From the NCBI GenBank assembly GCA_034231615.1, contig CM067316.1:63759353-63823352 (forward strand): 64,000 nucleotides of DNA. The letters run 5' to 3'. The position numbers and the translations under genes were made by a program. The notes under the pieces are model-generated. The model did not search any database, had not been told where the DNA came from, and was given only the letters and a program-made list of their open reading frames with translations. Origin of the DNA: Meghimatium bilineatum (Eukaryota; Mollusca; Gastropoda; Stylommatophora; Philomycidae). Of the stretch, positions 42,866 to 55,425 are shown one piece after another; the first letter of the stretch is position 1, and every line of letters starts with the position of its first letter.

Positions 42866-43850
42866 ACACAATGTCACATCTAGACAATGATGATAAATAC
42901 ACAATGTCACGTCTAGACAATGATGATAAATACACAATGTCACATCTAGACAATGATGATAAATACACAATGTCACATCTAGACAATGATGATAAATACA
43001 CAATGTCACATCTAGACAATGATGATAAATACACAATGTCACGTCTAGACAATGATGATAAATACACAATGTCACATCTAGACAATGATGATAAATGCAC
43101 AATGTCACATCTAGACAATGATGATAAATACACAATGTCACGTCTAGACAATGATGATAAATGCACAATGTCATGTCTAGACAATGATGATAAATGCACA
43201 ATGTCACGTCTAGACGATGATAAATGCACAATGTCACGTCTAGACAATGATGATAAATACACAATGTCACATCTAGACAATGATGATAAATACACAATGT
43301 CACGTCTAGACAATGATGATAAATACACAATGTCACGTCTAGACAATGATGATAAATACACAATGTCACATCTAGACAATGATGATAAATACACAATGTC
43401 ACATCTAGACAATGATGATAAATACACAATGTCACATCTAGACAATGATGATAAATACACAATGTCACATCTAGACAATGATGATAAATACACAATGTCA
43501 CGTCTAGACAATGATGATAAATACACAATGTCACATCTAGACAATGATGATAAATACACAATGTCACATCTAGACAATGATGATAAATGCACAATGTCAC
43601 ATCTAGACAATGATGATAAATACACAATGTCACGTCTAGACAATGATGATAAATGCACAATGTCACGTCTAGACAATGATGATAAATGCACAATGTCACA
43701 TCTAGACAATGATGATAAATACACAATGTCACATCTAGACAATGATGATAAATACACAATGTCACATCTAGACAATGATGATAAATACACAATGTCACAT
43801 CTAGACAATGATGATAAATACACAATGTCACATCTAGACAATGATGATAA
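42866..43850. repeat. 33 bp minisatellite, about 30 copies
   Basis: Units ACAATGTCACATCTAGACAA, TGATGATAAATAC with a CATCTAG/CGTCTAG and TAC/TGC variant code and one shortened unit near 43212. Long frames (over 340 codons) are open on both strands because the period is 11 codons; no start context, splice signals or composition shift suggest a gene. Confidence 0.97.
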
Positions 43851-43856
43851 TGATGA

Positions 43857-44396
43857 AGCTGTGAGCAGGTTGCTCTTGGCAGCCCCACATACTTTCTGAC
43901 AAAAGCACATATCCTCCTCAGTCGAAAAATCAAGGTAATACCCAAACTTGTATGAGGTTTGTTGTCTCACAGGCTTGGGGGTTTTTATGGGTGCATGTTT
44001 AATCCCAGAAGGGAGGTATTCCAGTGTGGCAGTCTCACAAGGACCATCAGACTAACCAGGAGCATAACATATACTTCTGCGCCAACTAGTTCATCATTCT
44101 TCTATCAGATCTGGTGATCCATCTGCAGTCACATAACGTAAAGCTTTCCTTGCCACCTCAGTCTCTGACACAAAAGGACAAAGGTGCAATTCCCACTGGC
44201 CTGCATCACCCATGAGGGGACCATTTAACGGCAGACAAAAGTAAGAAATCGAGATAAGATATGGAGTGACAATGATGTTGTTTTTTTCACGTGACAGACT
44301 TTCATCCTATCTCCTAACTTTCCTTAGTCACCTTCATACGATATGCATGGAAAGAAGACTGTGGTCCTATTCTGTGCACTCTGAACTAGATGTTAG
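43857..44396 (+). repeat. Dispersed repeat C, copy 2 (about 540 bp)
   Basis: Collinear with 29919-30433: GCTGTGAGCAGGTTGCTCTT, GGAGGTATTCCAGTGTGGCA, AACTAGTTCATCATTCTTCT, GGTGCAATTCCCACTGGCCT, then TTAGTCACC ... TATGCATGGAAAGAAGAC. It is bounded on both sides by minisatellites (33 bp and 21 bp). Confidence 0.82.
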
Positions 44397-44715
44397 GTTG
44401 ATGAAAGGTATATTCAGGGCAAAGGATGGTATATTCAGGGCAATTGAAGGTAGTGCCAGGGCAATGGAAGGTAGAGTTCAGGCAATGGAAAGTAGTCAGG
44501 GCAGCAGAAAGTAGAGTCTGAACAATGGAAGGTATATTCATGGCAGTGGAAAGTAGTGCCAGGGCAATATAAGGTATATTCAGGGCAATTGAAGGTATAT
44601 TCAGGGCAATGGAAGGTATATTCAGGGCAATTGAAGGTAGTGCAAGGGCAGTGGAAGGTAGAGTTCGGGCAATGGAAAGTAAAGTCCAGGCAATGGAAAG
44701 TATGATTATATTCCT
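44396..44715. repeat. 21-22 bp minisatellite, left part
   Basis: Units GGGCAATGGAAGGTATATTCA and close variants. Starts at the 3' end of repeat C and resumes at 45464. Confidence 0.93.
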
Positions 44716-44781
44716 CCTTCGCAAACGAAAATGATCATTGCATGAAAAAAAAACATAATAAAGATATGGTGAATAAGTAGA

Positions 44782-44941
44782 CTTCTTCTTCAGTGTTCAT
44801 TCTCAAAAACTCCCGCTGGATCTCTCTTGTAGCAGGACCATGGTCCTACTAGATTTCCAGCAGTATGTAGTTCAGAGAATGGAAATGCATTGTGTCGCCG
44901 TTTTATTTGCGCCAATGGCCCGACACATCCGTCTTCAGCAG
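44782..44941 (+). repeat. SINE-like family A, full-length copy
   Basis: About 160 bp: CTTCTTCTTCAGTGTTCATT, CTCCCGCTGGATCTCTCTTG, TAGCAGGACCATGGTCCTAC, TAGATTTCCAGCAG, CAGAGAATGGAAATGCATTG, GTCGCCGTTTTATTTGCGCC, AATGGCCCGACACATCCGTC. Related to B in its head and in the ACACATCCGxCTTCAGC box. Confidence 0.88.
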
Positions 44942-44954
44942 AAACAAGTAGACA

Positions 44955-45463
44955 AAATAAAACAAACATTTATGATTGTTTAATTTGGCTTGGGTTTGTG
45001 AGTTTGTAGATGTCCGATTCGTGCCAGGAAAGTTCTATTCCAGTGCTTGTAGAAATGTAGAGGGTCTCGAGTAGAAGAGTTTTCGGATTTGTCCTTCCGC
45101 TTCTTTCGTTTATGAATTGTCCGCAGTTTTCTCTTTGTTCACATTTAGTGATGCCAGCAGTGATATGGGTGTGCCAAGCTGAGCAATCAAGGGCTGTAGT
45201 CTCCCGGGAGGTAGTATCAATGTTGCAGTGCTTGAGTGAGTTCTTTAGATAATCCTTGTAGCACTTTTTCAGCCCTGCGCTTGAACTTTTACCATCGCAC
45301 AGCTCCCTAAGAATAATCTCTTTGGAAGGCGCTTGTCTGGCATATGGGCGATGTGGCAAGTCCAGCGGAGTTGGGACCTAGTTAGCAGGGCATGGATGCT
45401 TTCCATACAGGACTTTTGAAGGATTTTTGTGTTTGGTACTCGACCCTGCCAACATACTTCCAT
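44955..45463 (-). mobile_element. Zinc-finger-tailed LINE 3' fragment inside the 21 bp array
   Basis: Minus strand: CWQGRVPNTKILQKSCMESI, LLTRSQLRWTCHIAHMPDKR, LPKRLFLG, then one frame over KKCYKDYLKNSLKHCNIDTT, and a decayed finger NRTFLARIGHLQTHK in a third frame. 5' truncated, several frameshifts. Array units of the same kind flank it and the neighbouring SINE-A copy. Confidence 0.8.
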
Positions 45464-45740
45464 GAAAGGGAAAGTAATAATCAGGTCAATGGAAGGTATA
45501 GTCAGGGCAAATAGAAGGTAGAGTCAGGGCAATAGAAGGTATAGTCTGGGCAAATGGAAGGTATAATCTGGGTAATGGAAGATTTATTCGGGACAATAGA
45601 AGGTATCTTCAGGGCAACTGAAGATTTATCCGGGGCAATGAAAGGTATAGTCAGGGCAATTGAAGATTTATTTGGGGTAATGGGAGGTATAGACAGGGAT
45701 ATCGAAAGTATAGTCTGGGCAATGGAAGGATGGTACATTC
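45464..45740. repeat. 21-22 bp minisatellite, right part
   Basis: GGCAATGGAAGGTATAGTCA units, continuing the array at 44396-44715. Confidence 0.92.
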
Positions 45741-46150
45741 AAGAAACAACAGACAAGATGGAACAGTAAGATTCAGACATTTACGATGAGCTAAAGAGAT
45801 TGAGTATGTGGTAGTCATGATCGTTGTGAAGACATGCTCGGAAGAATTAAATGTCTAAAAAGAAGCCTATTTGATTAAAACAGATGTTGTAATGAAGTAA
45901 CTTGATCTATTCTTTGTCTTTTCTATGCTTTTGCTGCATAAGGCGTTGCAGGATTGAATGTCGGTTTTCGAGCTATGACACGTTTGGTCACTTGATTAGC
46001 AGTAATATTGTGACATCTCAGAATGTTGGTAACTCCTTCAATCTACCTTCTTGCTAGTCTTTCTCTGCATCTTGATTTTTCCAATTTCATGTTGTATGCT
46101 TTTGCGGCTGCCCAAAAATAGTTCATTCTCATTAATATGTACTTACTGCA
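45741..46150. other. No recognisable feature
   Basis: No gene, RNA or repeat that I can support. Confidence 0.5.
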
Positions 46151-46154
46151 GGAA

Positions 46155-46275
46155 AACTGAAATCCAACAGGTAAATCCAGGAATAGGGTAATGATGTTTT
46201 GCTAATAACTAAAGAGACACACATAATAACACACACAAATTGATGTTTCAACAAAAAGGCCTTTATCAAGAAATA
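46155..46275 (-). repeat. Hammerhead-associated repeat, second subfamily
   Basis: Minus strand motif at 46241-46270 (CTTGATAAAGGCC, GTTGAAACATCA), then TTTGTGTGTGTTATTATGTG and AGTTATTAGCAAAACATCAT. Same flank as 17780-17895 and 59740-59840. Confidence 0.55.
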
Positions 46276-46435
46276 AATTGAAATAAAATTAAAATATTTA
46301 ACTGGCTCAAGATCGACAGAAGTTTCGAAAAGCTGTTGTGATTGCTACATTCTGTTAAAGATAGGCTACCTGATGATGATGACACATATAAAGATATTTG
46401 TGAACAAATAAGCTGACAGGTTGAGAGTTGGACAC

Positions 46436-46820
46436 TCACTGCGGACATGGAGAGAAGATTACAGGCTTTCGAGTATAAATGTTACAGAAGAATTCTACGA
46501 ATTTCCTATAGAAATAAAGTAGAGATGTGTGCAGGTGTCCAGGAGCCATTGCTTTCAATAGTGAAACGACGAAAACTAACATGGTTCGGACATGTATGCA
46601 GGCACGATTCCTTGTCAAAAACAATACTGCAGGGAACTGTCAAGGGTGGAAGAAGCAGAGGACAAATAAAGACATCAAGGAATGGACAGGGCTAGATATT
46701 TCCACACTCATCCGCATCGCTGAGGATAGAATTCGCTGGAGGACTTTGTGTGCTGAAGCTTCCAATGTGGTACCCCTACGACCCTGAAGGGTTAAGGGTT
46801 TATTGATTGATTGATTGAAG
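46436..46820 (+). mobile_element. LINE 3' terminus with GATT-type tail
   Basis: Plus strand: MERRLQAFEYKCYRRILRIS, PLLSIVKRRKLTWFGHVCRH, DSLSKTILQGTVKGGRSRGQ, then after a frameshift near 46680 DIKEWTGLDISTLIRIAEDR, IRWRTLCAEASNVVPLRP. Nearly complete LINE ORF2 end. The tail is (TTGA)n-like at 46800-46818, next to the 6.5 kb array. Confidence 0.85.
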
Positions 46821-46837
46821 CTGACAGGTATGTCATG

Positions 46838-49800
46838 TTCTAGAAGCAGTTGTCATGTTCTAGTAGTGGAGGTTGTCATGTTCTAGCAGCAGAGGTTGTC
46901 ATGTTCTAGAAGCAGTTGTCATGTTCTAGAAGTAGTTGTCATGTTCTAGTAGCAGAGGTTGTCATGTTCTATAAGCAGTTGTCATGTTCTAGAAGTAGTT
47001 GTCATGTTCTACTAGCAGAGGTTGTCATGTTCTAGAAGTAGTTGTCATGTTCTAGTAGCAGAGGTTGGCATGTTCTAGTAGCAGAGGTTGTCATGTTCTA
47101 GTAGCAGAGGTTGTCATGTTCTAGTAGCAGAGGTTGTCATGTTCTAGTAGCAGAGGTTGTCGTGTTCTAGTAGCAGAGGTTGTCGTGTTCTAGTAGCAGA
47201 GGTTGTCATGTTCTAGTAGCAGAGGTTGTCATGTTCTAGTAGCAGAGGTTGTCATGTTCTAGTCGCAGAGATTGTCATGTTCTAGTAGTAGAGGTTGTCA
47301 TGTTCTAGCAGAGGTTGTCATGTTCTAGCAGTTGTCATGTTCTAGTAGCAGAGGTTGTCATGTTCTAGTAGCGGATGTTGTCATGTTCTAGTAGTGGATG
47401 TTGTCATGTTCTAGTAGCAGATATTGTCATGTTCTAGTAGTGGATGTTGTCAAGTTCTAGTAGTAGAGGTTGTCATGTTCTAGCAGAGGTTGTCATGTTC
47501 TAGCAGTTGTCATGTTCTAGTAGCAGAGGTTGTCATGTTCTAGCAGAGGTTGTCGTGTTCTAGTAGTAGATGTTGTCATGTTCTAGTAGTAGAGTTTGTC
47601 ATGTTCTAGTAGTAGAGGTTGTCATGTTCTAGCAGTTGTCATGTTCTAGTAGCAGAGGTTGTCATGTTCTAGTAGTAGAGGTTGTCATGTTCTAGCAGTT
47701 GTCATGTTCTAGTAGTAGATGTTGTCATGTTCTAGCAGAGGTTGTCATGTTCTAGTAGTAGAGGTTGTCATGTTCTAGTAGTAGATATTGTCATGTTCTA
47801 GTAGAGGTTGTCATGTTCTAGTAGTAGATGTTGTCATGTTCTAGTAGTAGAGGTTGTCATGTTCTAGCAGTTGTCATTTTCTAGCAGCAGAGGTTGTCAT
47901 ATTCTAGTAGCAGATGTTGTCATGTTCTAGTAGCAGAGGTTGTCATGTTCTAGCAGTTGTCATGTTCTAGTAGCAGAGGTTGTCATGTTCTAGTAGCAGA
48001 GGTTGTCATGTTCTAGTAGCAGAGGTTGTCATGTTCTAGCAGTTGTCATGTTCTAGCAGTTGTCATGTTCTAGTAGCAGAGGTTGTCATGTTCTAGCAGT
48101 TGTAATTTTCTAGCAGTTGTCATGTTCTAGTAGCAGAGGTTGTCATGTTCTAGTAGCAGAGGTTGTCATGTTCTAGTAGGAGAGGTTGTCATGTTCTAGT
48201 AGCAGAGGTTGTCATGTTCTAGTAGTTGTCATGTTCTAGTAGCAGAGGTTGTCATGTTCTAGCAGTTGTAATGTTCTAGCAGTTGTCATGTTCTAGTAGC
48301 AGAGGTTGTCATGTTCTAGCAGTTGTCATGTTCTAGCAGTTGTCATGTTCTAGTAGCAGAGGTTGTCATGTTCTAGCAGTTGTAATGTTCTAGCAGTTGT
48401 CATGTTCTAGTAGCAGAGGTTGTCATGTTCTAGTAGCAGAGGTTGTCATGTTCTAGTAGGAGAGGTTGTCATGTTCTAGTAGCAGAGGTTGTCATGTTCT
48501 AGTAGTTGTCATGTTCTAGTAGCAGAGGTTGTCATGTTCTAGCAGTTGTCATGTTCTAGCAGTTGTCATGTTCTAGTAGCAGAGGTTGTCATGTTCTAGC
48601 AGTTGTCATGTTCTAGCAGTTGTCATGTTCTAGTAGCAGAGGTTGTCATGTTCTAGCAGTTGTCATGTTCTAGTAGCAGAGGTTGTCATGTTCTAGTAGG
48701 AGAGGTTGTCATGTTCTAGCAGTTGTCATGTTCTAGTAGCAGAGGTTGTCATGTTCTAGTAGCAGAGGTTGTCATGTTCTAGTAGCAGATGTTGTCATGT
48801 TCTAGTAGCAGAGGTTGTCATGTTCTAGCAGTTGTCATGTTCTAGTAGCAGAGGTTGTCATGTTCTAGTAGCAGAGGTTGTCATGTTCTAGCAGTTGTAA
48901 TTTTCTAGCAGTTGTCATGTTCTAGTAGCAGAGGTTGTCATGTTCTAGTAGCAGAGGTTGTCATGTTCTAGTAGGAGAGGTTGTCATGTTCTAGTAGCAG
49001 AGGTTGTCATGTTCTAGTAGTTGTCATGTTCTAGTAGCAGAGGTTGTCATGTTCTAGCAGTTGTAATGTTCTAGCAGTTGTCATGTTCTAGTAGCAGAGG
49101 TTGTCATGTTCTAGCAGTTGTCATGTTCTAGCAGTTGTCATGTTCTAGTAGCAGAGGTTGTCATGTTCTAGCAGTTGTAATGTTCTAGCAGTTGTCATGT
49201 TCTAGTAGCAGAGGTTGTCATGTTCTAGTAGCAGAGGTTGTCATGTTCTAGTAGGAGAGGTTGTCATGTTCTAGTAGCAGAGGTTGTCATGTTCTAGTAG
49301 TTGTCATGTTCTAGTAGCAGAGGTTGTCATGTTCTAGCAGTTGTCATGTTCTAGCAGTTGTCATGTTCTAGTAGCAGAGGTTGTCATGTTCTAGCAGTTG
49401 TCATGTTCTAGCAGTTGTCATGTTCTAGTAGCAGAGGTTGTCATGTTCTAGCAGTTGTCATGTTCTAGTAGCAGAGGTTGTCATGTTCTAGTAGGAGAGG
49501 TTGTCATGTTCTAGCAGTTGTCATGTTCTAGTAGCAGAGGTTGTCATGTTCTAGTAGCAGAGGTTGTCATGTTCTAGTAGCAGAGGTTGTCATGTTCTAG
49601 TAGCAGAGGTTGTCATGTTCTAGCAGTTGTCATGTTCTAGTAGCAGAGGTTGTCATGTTCTAGTAGCGGATGTTGTCATGTTCTAGTAGTGGATGTTGTC
49701 ATGTTCTAGTAGCAGATGTTGTCATGTTCTAGTAGTGGATGTTGTCATGTTCTAGTAGTAGAGGTTGTCATGTTCTAGCAGAGGTTGTCATGTTCTAGCA

Positions 49801-52800
49801 GTTGTCATGTTCTAGTAGCAGAGGTTGTCATGTTCTAGCAGAGGTTGTCGTGTTCTAGTAGTAGATGTTGTCATGTTCTAGTAGTAGAGGTTGTCATGTT
49901 CTAGTAGTAGAGTTTGTCATGTTCTAGTAGTAGAGGTTGTCATGTTCTAGCAGTTGTCATGTTCTAGTAGCAGAGGTTGTCATGTTCTAGTAGTAGAGGT
50001 TGTCATGTTCTAGCAGTTGTCATGTTCTAGTAGTAGATGTTGTCATGTTCTAGCAGAGGTTGTCATGTTCTAGTAGTAGAGGTTGTCATGTTCTAGTAGT
50101 AGATATTGTCATGTTCTAGTAGAGGTTGTCATGTTCTAGTAGTAGATGTTGTCATGTTCTAGTAGTAGAGGTTGTCATGTTCTAGCAGTTGTCATTTTCT
50201 AGCAGCAGAGGTTGTCATGTTCTAGTAGCAGATGTTGTCATGTTCTAGTAGCAGAGGTTGTCATGTTCTAGCAGTTGTCATGTTCTAGTAGCAGAGGTTG
50301 TCATGTTCTAGTAGCAGAGGTTGTCATGTTCTAGTAGCAGAGGTTGTCATGTTCTAGCAGTTGTCATGTTCTAGCAGTTGTCATGTTCTAGTAGCAGAGG
50401 TTGTCATGTTCTAGCAGTTGTAATTTTCTAGCAGTTGTCATGTTCTAGTAGCAGAGGTTGTCATGTTCTAGTAGCAGAGGTTGTCATGTTCTAGTAGGAG
50501 AGGTTGTCATGTTCTAGTAGCAGAGGTTGTCATGTTCTAGTAGTTGTCATGTTCTAGTAGCAGAGGTTATCATGTTCTAGCAGTTGTAATGTTCTAGCAG
50601 TTGTCATGTTCTAGTAGCAGAGGTTGTCATGTTCTAGCAGTTGTCATGTTCTAGCAGTTGTCATGTTCTAGTAGCAGAGGTTGTCATGTTCTAGCAGTTG
50701 TAATGTTCTAGCAGTTGTCATGTTCTAGTAGCAGAGGTTGTCATGTTCTAGTAGCAGAGGTTGTCATGTTCTAGTAGGAGAGGTTGTCATGTTCTAGTAG
50801 CAGAGGTTGTCATGTTCTAGTAGTTGTCATGTTCTAGTAGCAGAGGTTGTCATGTTCTAGCAGTTGTCATGTTCTAGCAGTTGTCATGTTCTAGTAGCAG
50901 AGGTTGTCATGTTCTAGCAGTTGTCATGTTCTAGCAGTTGTCATGTTCTAGTAGCAGAGGTTGTCATGTTCTAGCAGTTGTCATGTTCTAGCAGTTGTCA
51001 TGTTCTAGTAGCAGAGGTTGTCATGTTCTAGTAGCAGAGGTTGTCATGTTCTAGTAGGAGAGGTTGTCATGTTCTAGTAGCAGAGGTTGTCATGTTCTAG
51101 TAGTTGTCATGTTCTAGTAGCAGAGGTTGTCATGTTCTAGCAGTTGTCATGTTCTAGCAGTTGTCATGTTCTAGTAGCAGAGGTTGTCATGTTCTAGCAG
51201 TTGTCATGTTCTAGCAGTTGTCATGTTCTAGCAGTTGTCATGTTCTAGTAGCAGAGGTTGTCATGTTCTAGTAGTAGAGGTTGTCATGTTCTAGTAGTAG
51301 ATATTGTCATGTTCTAGTAGAGGTTGTCATGTTCTAGTAGTAGATGTTGTCATGTTCTAGTAGTAGAGGTTGTCATGTTCTAGCAGTTGTCATTTTCTAG
51401 CAGCAGAGGTTGTCATGTTCTAGTAGCAGATGTTGTCATGTTCTAGTAGCAGAGGTTGTCATGTTCTAGCAGTTGTCATGTTCTAGTAGCAGAGGTTGTC
51501 ATGTTCTAGTAGCAGAGGTTGTCATGTTCTAGTAGCAGAGGTTGTCATGTTCTAGCAGTTGTCATGTTCTAGCAGTTGTCATGTTCTAGTAGCAGAGGTT
51601 GTCATGTTCTAGCAGTTGTAATTTTCTAGCAGTTGTCATGTTCTAGTAGCAGAGGTTGTCATGTTCTAGTAGCAGAGGTTGTCATGTTCTAGTAGGAGAG
51701 GTTGTCATGTTCTAGTAGCAGAGGTTGTCATGTTCTAGTAATTGTCATGTTCTAGTAGCAGAGGTTGTCATGTTCTAGCAGTTGTAATGTTCTAGCAGTT
51801 GTCATGTTCTAGTAGCAGAGGTTGTCATGTTCTAGCAGTTGTCATGTTCTAGCAGTTGTCATGTTCTAGTAGCAGAGGTTGTCATGTTCTAGCAGTTGTA
51901 ATGTTCTAGCAGTTGTCATGTTCTAGTAGCAGAGGTTGTCTTGTTCTAGTAGCAGAGGTTGTCATGTTCTAGTAGGAGAGGTTGTCATGTTCTAGTAGCA
52001 GAGGTTGTCATGTTCTAGTAGTTGTCATGTTCTAGTAGCAGAGGTTGTCATGTTCTAGCAGTTGTCATGTTCTAGTAGCAGAGGTTGTCATGTTCTAGCA
52101 GTTGTCATGTTCTAGTAGCAGAGGTTGTCATGTTCTAGCAGTTGTCATGTTCTAGTAGCAGAGGTTGTCATGTTCTAGTAGGAGAGGTTGTCATGTTCTA
52201 GCAGTTGTCATGTTCTAGTAGCAGAGGTTGTCATGTTCTAGTAGCAGAGGTTGTCATGTTCTAGTAGCAGATGTTGTCATGTTCTAGTAGCAGAGGTTGT
52301 CATGTTCTAGCAGTTGTCATGTTCTAGTAGCAGAGGTTGTCATGTTCTAGTAGCAGAGGTTGTCATGTTCTAGTAGCAGAGGTTGTCATGTTCTAGCAGT
52401 TGTCATGTTCTAGCAGTTGTCATGTTCTAGTAGCAGAGGTTGTCATGTTCTAGTAGCAGAGGTTGTCATGTTCTAGTAGGAGAGGTTGTCATGTTCTAGT
52501 AGCAGAGGTTGTCATGTTCTAGTAGTTGTCATGTTCTAGTAGCAGAGGTTGTCATGTTCTAGCAGTTGTAATGTTCTAGCAGTTGTCATGTTCTAGTAGC
52601 AGAGGTTGTCATGTTCTAGCAGTTGTCATGTTCTAGCAGTTGTCATGTTCTAGTAGCAGAGGTTGTCATGTTCTAGCAGTTGTAATGTTCTAGCAGTTGT
52701 CATGTTCTAGTAGCAGAGGTTGTCATGTTCTAGTAGCAGAGGTTGTCATGTTCTAGTAGGAGAGGTTGTCATGTTCTAGTAGCAGAGGTTGTCATGTTCT

Positions 52801-53310
52801 AGTAGTTGTCATGTTCTAGTAGCAGAGGTTGTCATGTTCTAGCAGTTGTCATGTTCTAGCATTTGTCATGTTCTAGTAGCAGAGGTTGTCATGTTCTAGC
52901 AGTTGTCATGTTCTAGCAGTTGTCATGTTCTAGTAGCAGAGGTTGTCATGTTCTAGCAGTTGTCATGTTCTAGTAGCAGAGGTTGTCATGTTCTAGTAGG
53001 AGAGGTTGTCATGTTCTAGCAGTTGTCATGTTCTAGTAGCAGAGGTTGTCATGTTCTAGTAGCAGAGGTTGTCATGTTCTAGTAGCAGAGGTTGTCATGT
53101 TCTAGTAGCAGAGGTTGTCATGTTCTAGTAGCAGAGGTTGTCATGTTCTAGCAGTTGTCATGTTCTAGTAGCAGAGGTTGTCATGTTCTAGTAGCAGAGG
53201 TTGTCATGTTCTAGTAGCAGAGGTTGTCATGTTCTAGTAGCAGAGGTTGTCATGTTCTAGCAGTTGTTGTCATGTTCTAGTAGCAGAGGTTGTCATGTTC
53301 TAGTAGTAGA
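46838..53310. repeat. 6.5 kb compound minisatellite (23 and 17 bp units)
   Basis: Mixture of a long unit (TAGTAGCAGAGGTTGTCATG + TTC) and a short unit (TAGCAGTTGTCATGTTC). Rare variants mark large internal duplications: GTAGATATTG at 47781, 50099 and 51297, and TAATTTTCTAG at about 48103, 48898, 50421 and 51619. Spacings of about 2318 and 1198 bp recur for both markers, so blocks of more than 1 kb were copied. No gene. Confidence 0.98.
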
Positions 53311-53480
53311 AGAACACAATGTAAAACATTCTAGTAGCAAAAGAACACATCATAATTTGAAACATAATTACACAATAACATGAAATGCTGATTTACCAAC
53401 ATATTAAATGTATTTTCTGTGACAATATATTTGCCAGTATAAGATTGATTGACAATTAAATGGTTTCAGGATATATCATT

Positions 53481-53634
53481 CTTCTTCTTCAGCGTTCATA
53501 ATCTCCCGCTGGATATCTCTTGTAACAGGACAATGGTCCTACTATATTTCCAGCAGGATGTAGTCCAGAGAATGGAAATGCGTTGTGTCGCCGTTTTATT
53601 TGCGCCAATGGCCCGGCACATCCGTCTTCGGCGG
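53481..53634 (+). repeat. SINE-like family A
   Basis: CTTCTTCTTCAGCGTTCATA through ACAGGACAATGGTCCTACTA to GGCCCGGCACATCCGTCTTC. Confidence 0.87.
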
Positions 53635-53879
53635 CGATATATCATTAAAAAATATATGTTTGCAGCAGTTTCTGACACTTGTCTTAAGTACAGCAGTAAG
53701 GTAAGAGTGTCAAAATCAATAACTAATGGGTAAGCTGTACAGGCACTACTCCATGCTATATATAGGTTTGCATTCATCACAAAATGAGCATGTTGGGTTT
53801 ATGATATTACATCCCTAAAAATAAAAATGTCAAATCCTTAATACTTGAAACAATGTTCTAAAATATATGAGACAAGTGT

Positions 53880-54060
53880 CATCACCACTGGTCCTTTGTC
53901 ATCACCACTGGTCCTTTGTCATCACCACTGGTCCTTTGCATCTATTAGCTCTTCCAAAACTATCTCACTCTATTCTATATATTGTATCTATTCTATCTAA
54001 CTAATGAATTTATCCTATATATCTATTCTATCTATTGTATTCTATTCTATTCTATCTATT
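53880..54060. repeat. 19 bp repeat (3 copies) and (TCTAT)n
   Basis: GTCATCACCACTGGTCCTT at 53880-53938; TCTATTCTATC-type microsatellite at about 53965-54060. Confidence 0.9.
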
Positions 54061-54490
54061 GCCATTTCCATTTGTGCTGTTATGTGTCATGGTGGGAAGT
54101 TGAAGATGTCTGTCTTTGACCATGTCGGTCGTATTGGCCATGGTCACCCTGTGGCTTTTTAAAGGTTTCTTTGATTGTCTGCAGCCATCTAGTTCTTGGT
54201 CTTCCTTGTCTCTTGTAACTAGATGTTCTACTCTTGTATGCATGAAGGACTGGTTGGTTGGTTCCATTCTCATGTGTGGCCACACCATCTGGTTTGCTGT
54301 CTTTTGATGTAGTCGACATGTGATGATCTTTATTTCTTTCCCGATATCTTCATTTCTCCGTCAGTCTCTTCTAGTGACATTTATAGATTCTTCAAACATA
54401 TCATTTTACACGATGAGATTTTTTTGCTAGTGTCTTTGTCAATGTCCATGTTTGACATTGGTAGTACAGAGTTGGTATAAAAATACTCAC
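54060..54490 (-). mobile_element. LINE 3' fragment (RRDR-type family)
   Basis: Minus strand, mixed frames: SCKMICLKNL, RRDRRRNEDI, TTSKDSKPDGVATHENG with FGH-like context, KRQGRPRTRWLQTIKETFKK, DHGQYDRHG. Same family as 4085-4815 and 38013-38300. Confidence 0.7.
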
Positions 54491-54904
54491 TGTATTCATT
54501 AGATTAATTTTGTATTTACAAAAATATTTGTTCATTTGGAACAAATTCAAAATATGTTACAGCAACATGCACTAAAAATATAAGGCGACCATTTACTCAT
54601 ACACAAACACTAGCAAAAATAAGTTAGACAGATGCCATACTAGATGGATTTCTTAGTCAAGCTTATCACATACAATCAATTCACCATGTTCATTCATGCA
54701 GTTTGATTCTCTGAGACAAGTGTAACTACTATAGCAACAAAAAAATCACAACCGAATATTTACCCAAAATGCAACACTGGAACATGAATGATTATCAAGT
54801 CAAATAGTATACTCGAAAATGTTTGGATTGGAAATACAAATGTTGAAATTGAATATTTAATTTTCTAATGAAACAATATATATCACCTTATTTGTCTTGA
54901 CAGG
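54491..54904. other. No recognisable feature
   Basis: AT-rich; nothing supported. Confidence 0.5.
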
Positions 54905-55290
54905 TGGCCTGATGCAAGTCTGTATCAGTTAGAGCTGAGGTGGTACGAGCAGAGCAGGACTTCTCATGACTGAATCTGCCGATCCATGAGTGATTTTCTC
55001 TGCCACAGAAGCAGCATGGGAATGTTGTGCTACTTTCGCTTTTCCGCTCTGTTTGTTATTGAATTCTCAAATGTTCTAGCACCATTATGCTGGATGGTTC
55101 TCTATACAATGTGATCTTCTGCCAGGTTTTCCCAGTTTTTATTGGCGTGATAACAGAGAAATTCATAGATGTTTTTGCAAACATGTTTGTATCACAGTTT
55201 TTCTCTGTCTCCTGCATCCTGTGAGAACTCACATCCAGCAGTTGTTTTGGGATGTGGCTGTTACTCATCCTCTGAATGTAGCATAGTCAC
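54905..55290 (-). mobile_element. Zinc-finger-tailed LINE 3' fragment
   Basis: Minus strand, mixed frames: MSNSHIPKQLL, NWENLAEDHIV, NSITNRAEKRKSSTTFPCCF, CGRENHSWIGRFSHEKSC. The CxxC...H...C arrangement is the finger of this LINE type. Decayed. Confidence 0.75.
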
Positions 55291-55304
55291 TTGAGGCCCA
55301 CTAG

Positions 55305-55425
55305 AACTCTCTTGTACCAGGACAATGGTCCTACTATATTCCCAGCAGCATGCAGTTCAGAGAATGGAAATGTGTTGTTGCCGTTTTATTTGCAACAATG
55401 GTCCGATACATCCATCTTCAGCAAA
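55305..55425 (+). repeat. SINE-like family A, 5' truncated
   Basis: CTCTTGTACCAGGACAATGG, TCAGAGAATGGAAATG, CCGTTTTATTTGC, ACATCCATCTTCAGC. Confidence 0.82.

Noticed and set aside
42800-43970. Open frames of over 340 codons on both strands
   Set aside because: They follow an 11-codon (33 bp) tandem unit, are open in several frames at once and lack any gene signal; a repetition artefact.
46838-53310. CRISPR-like alternation of constant and variable pieces
   Set aside because: The variable parts are just two or three alternating unit lengths, not unique spacers, and the context is a eukaryotic genome without cas genes.
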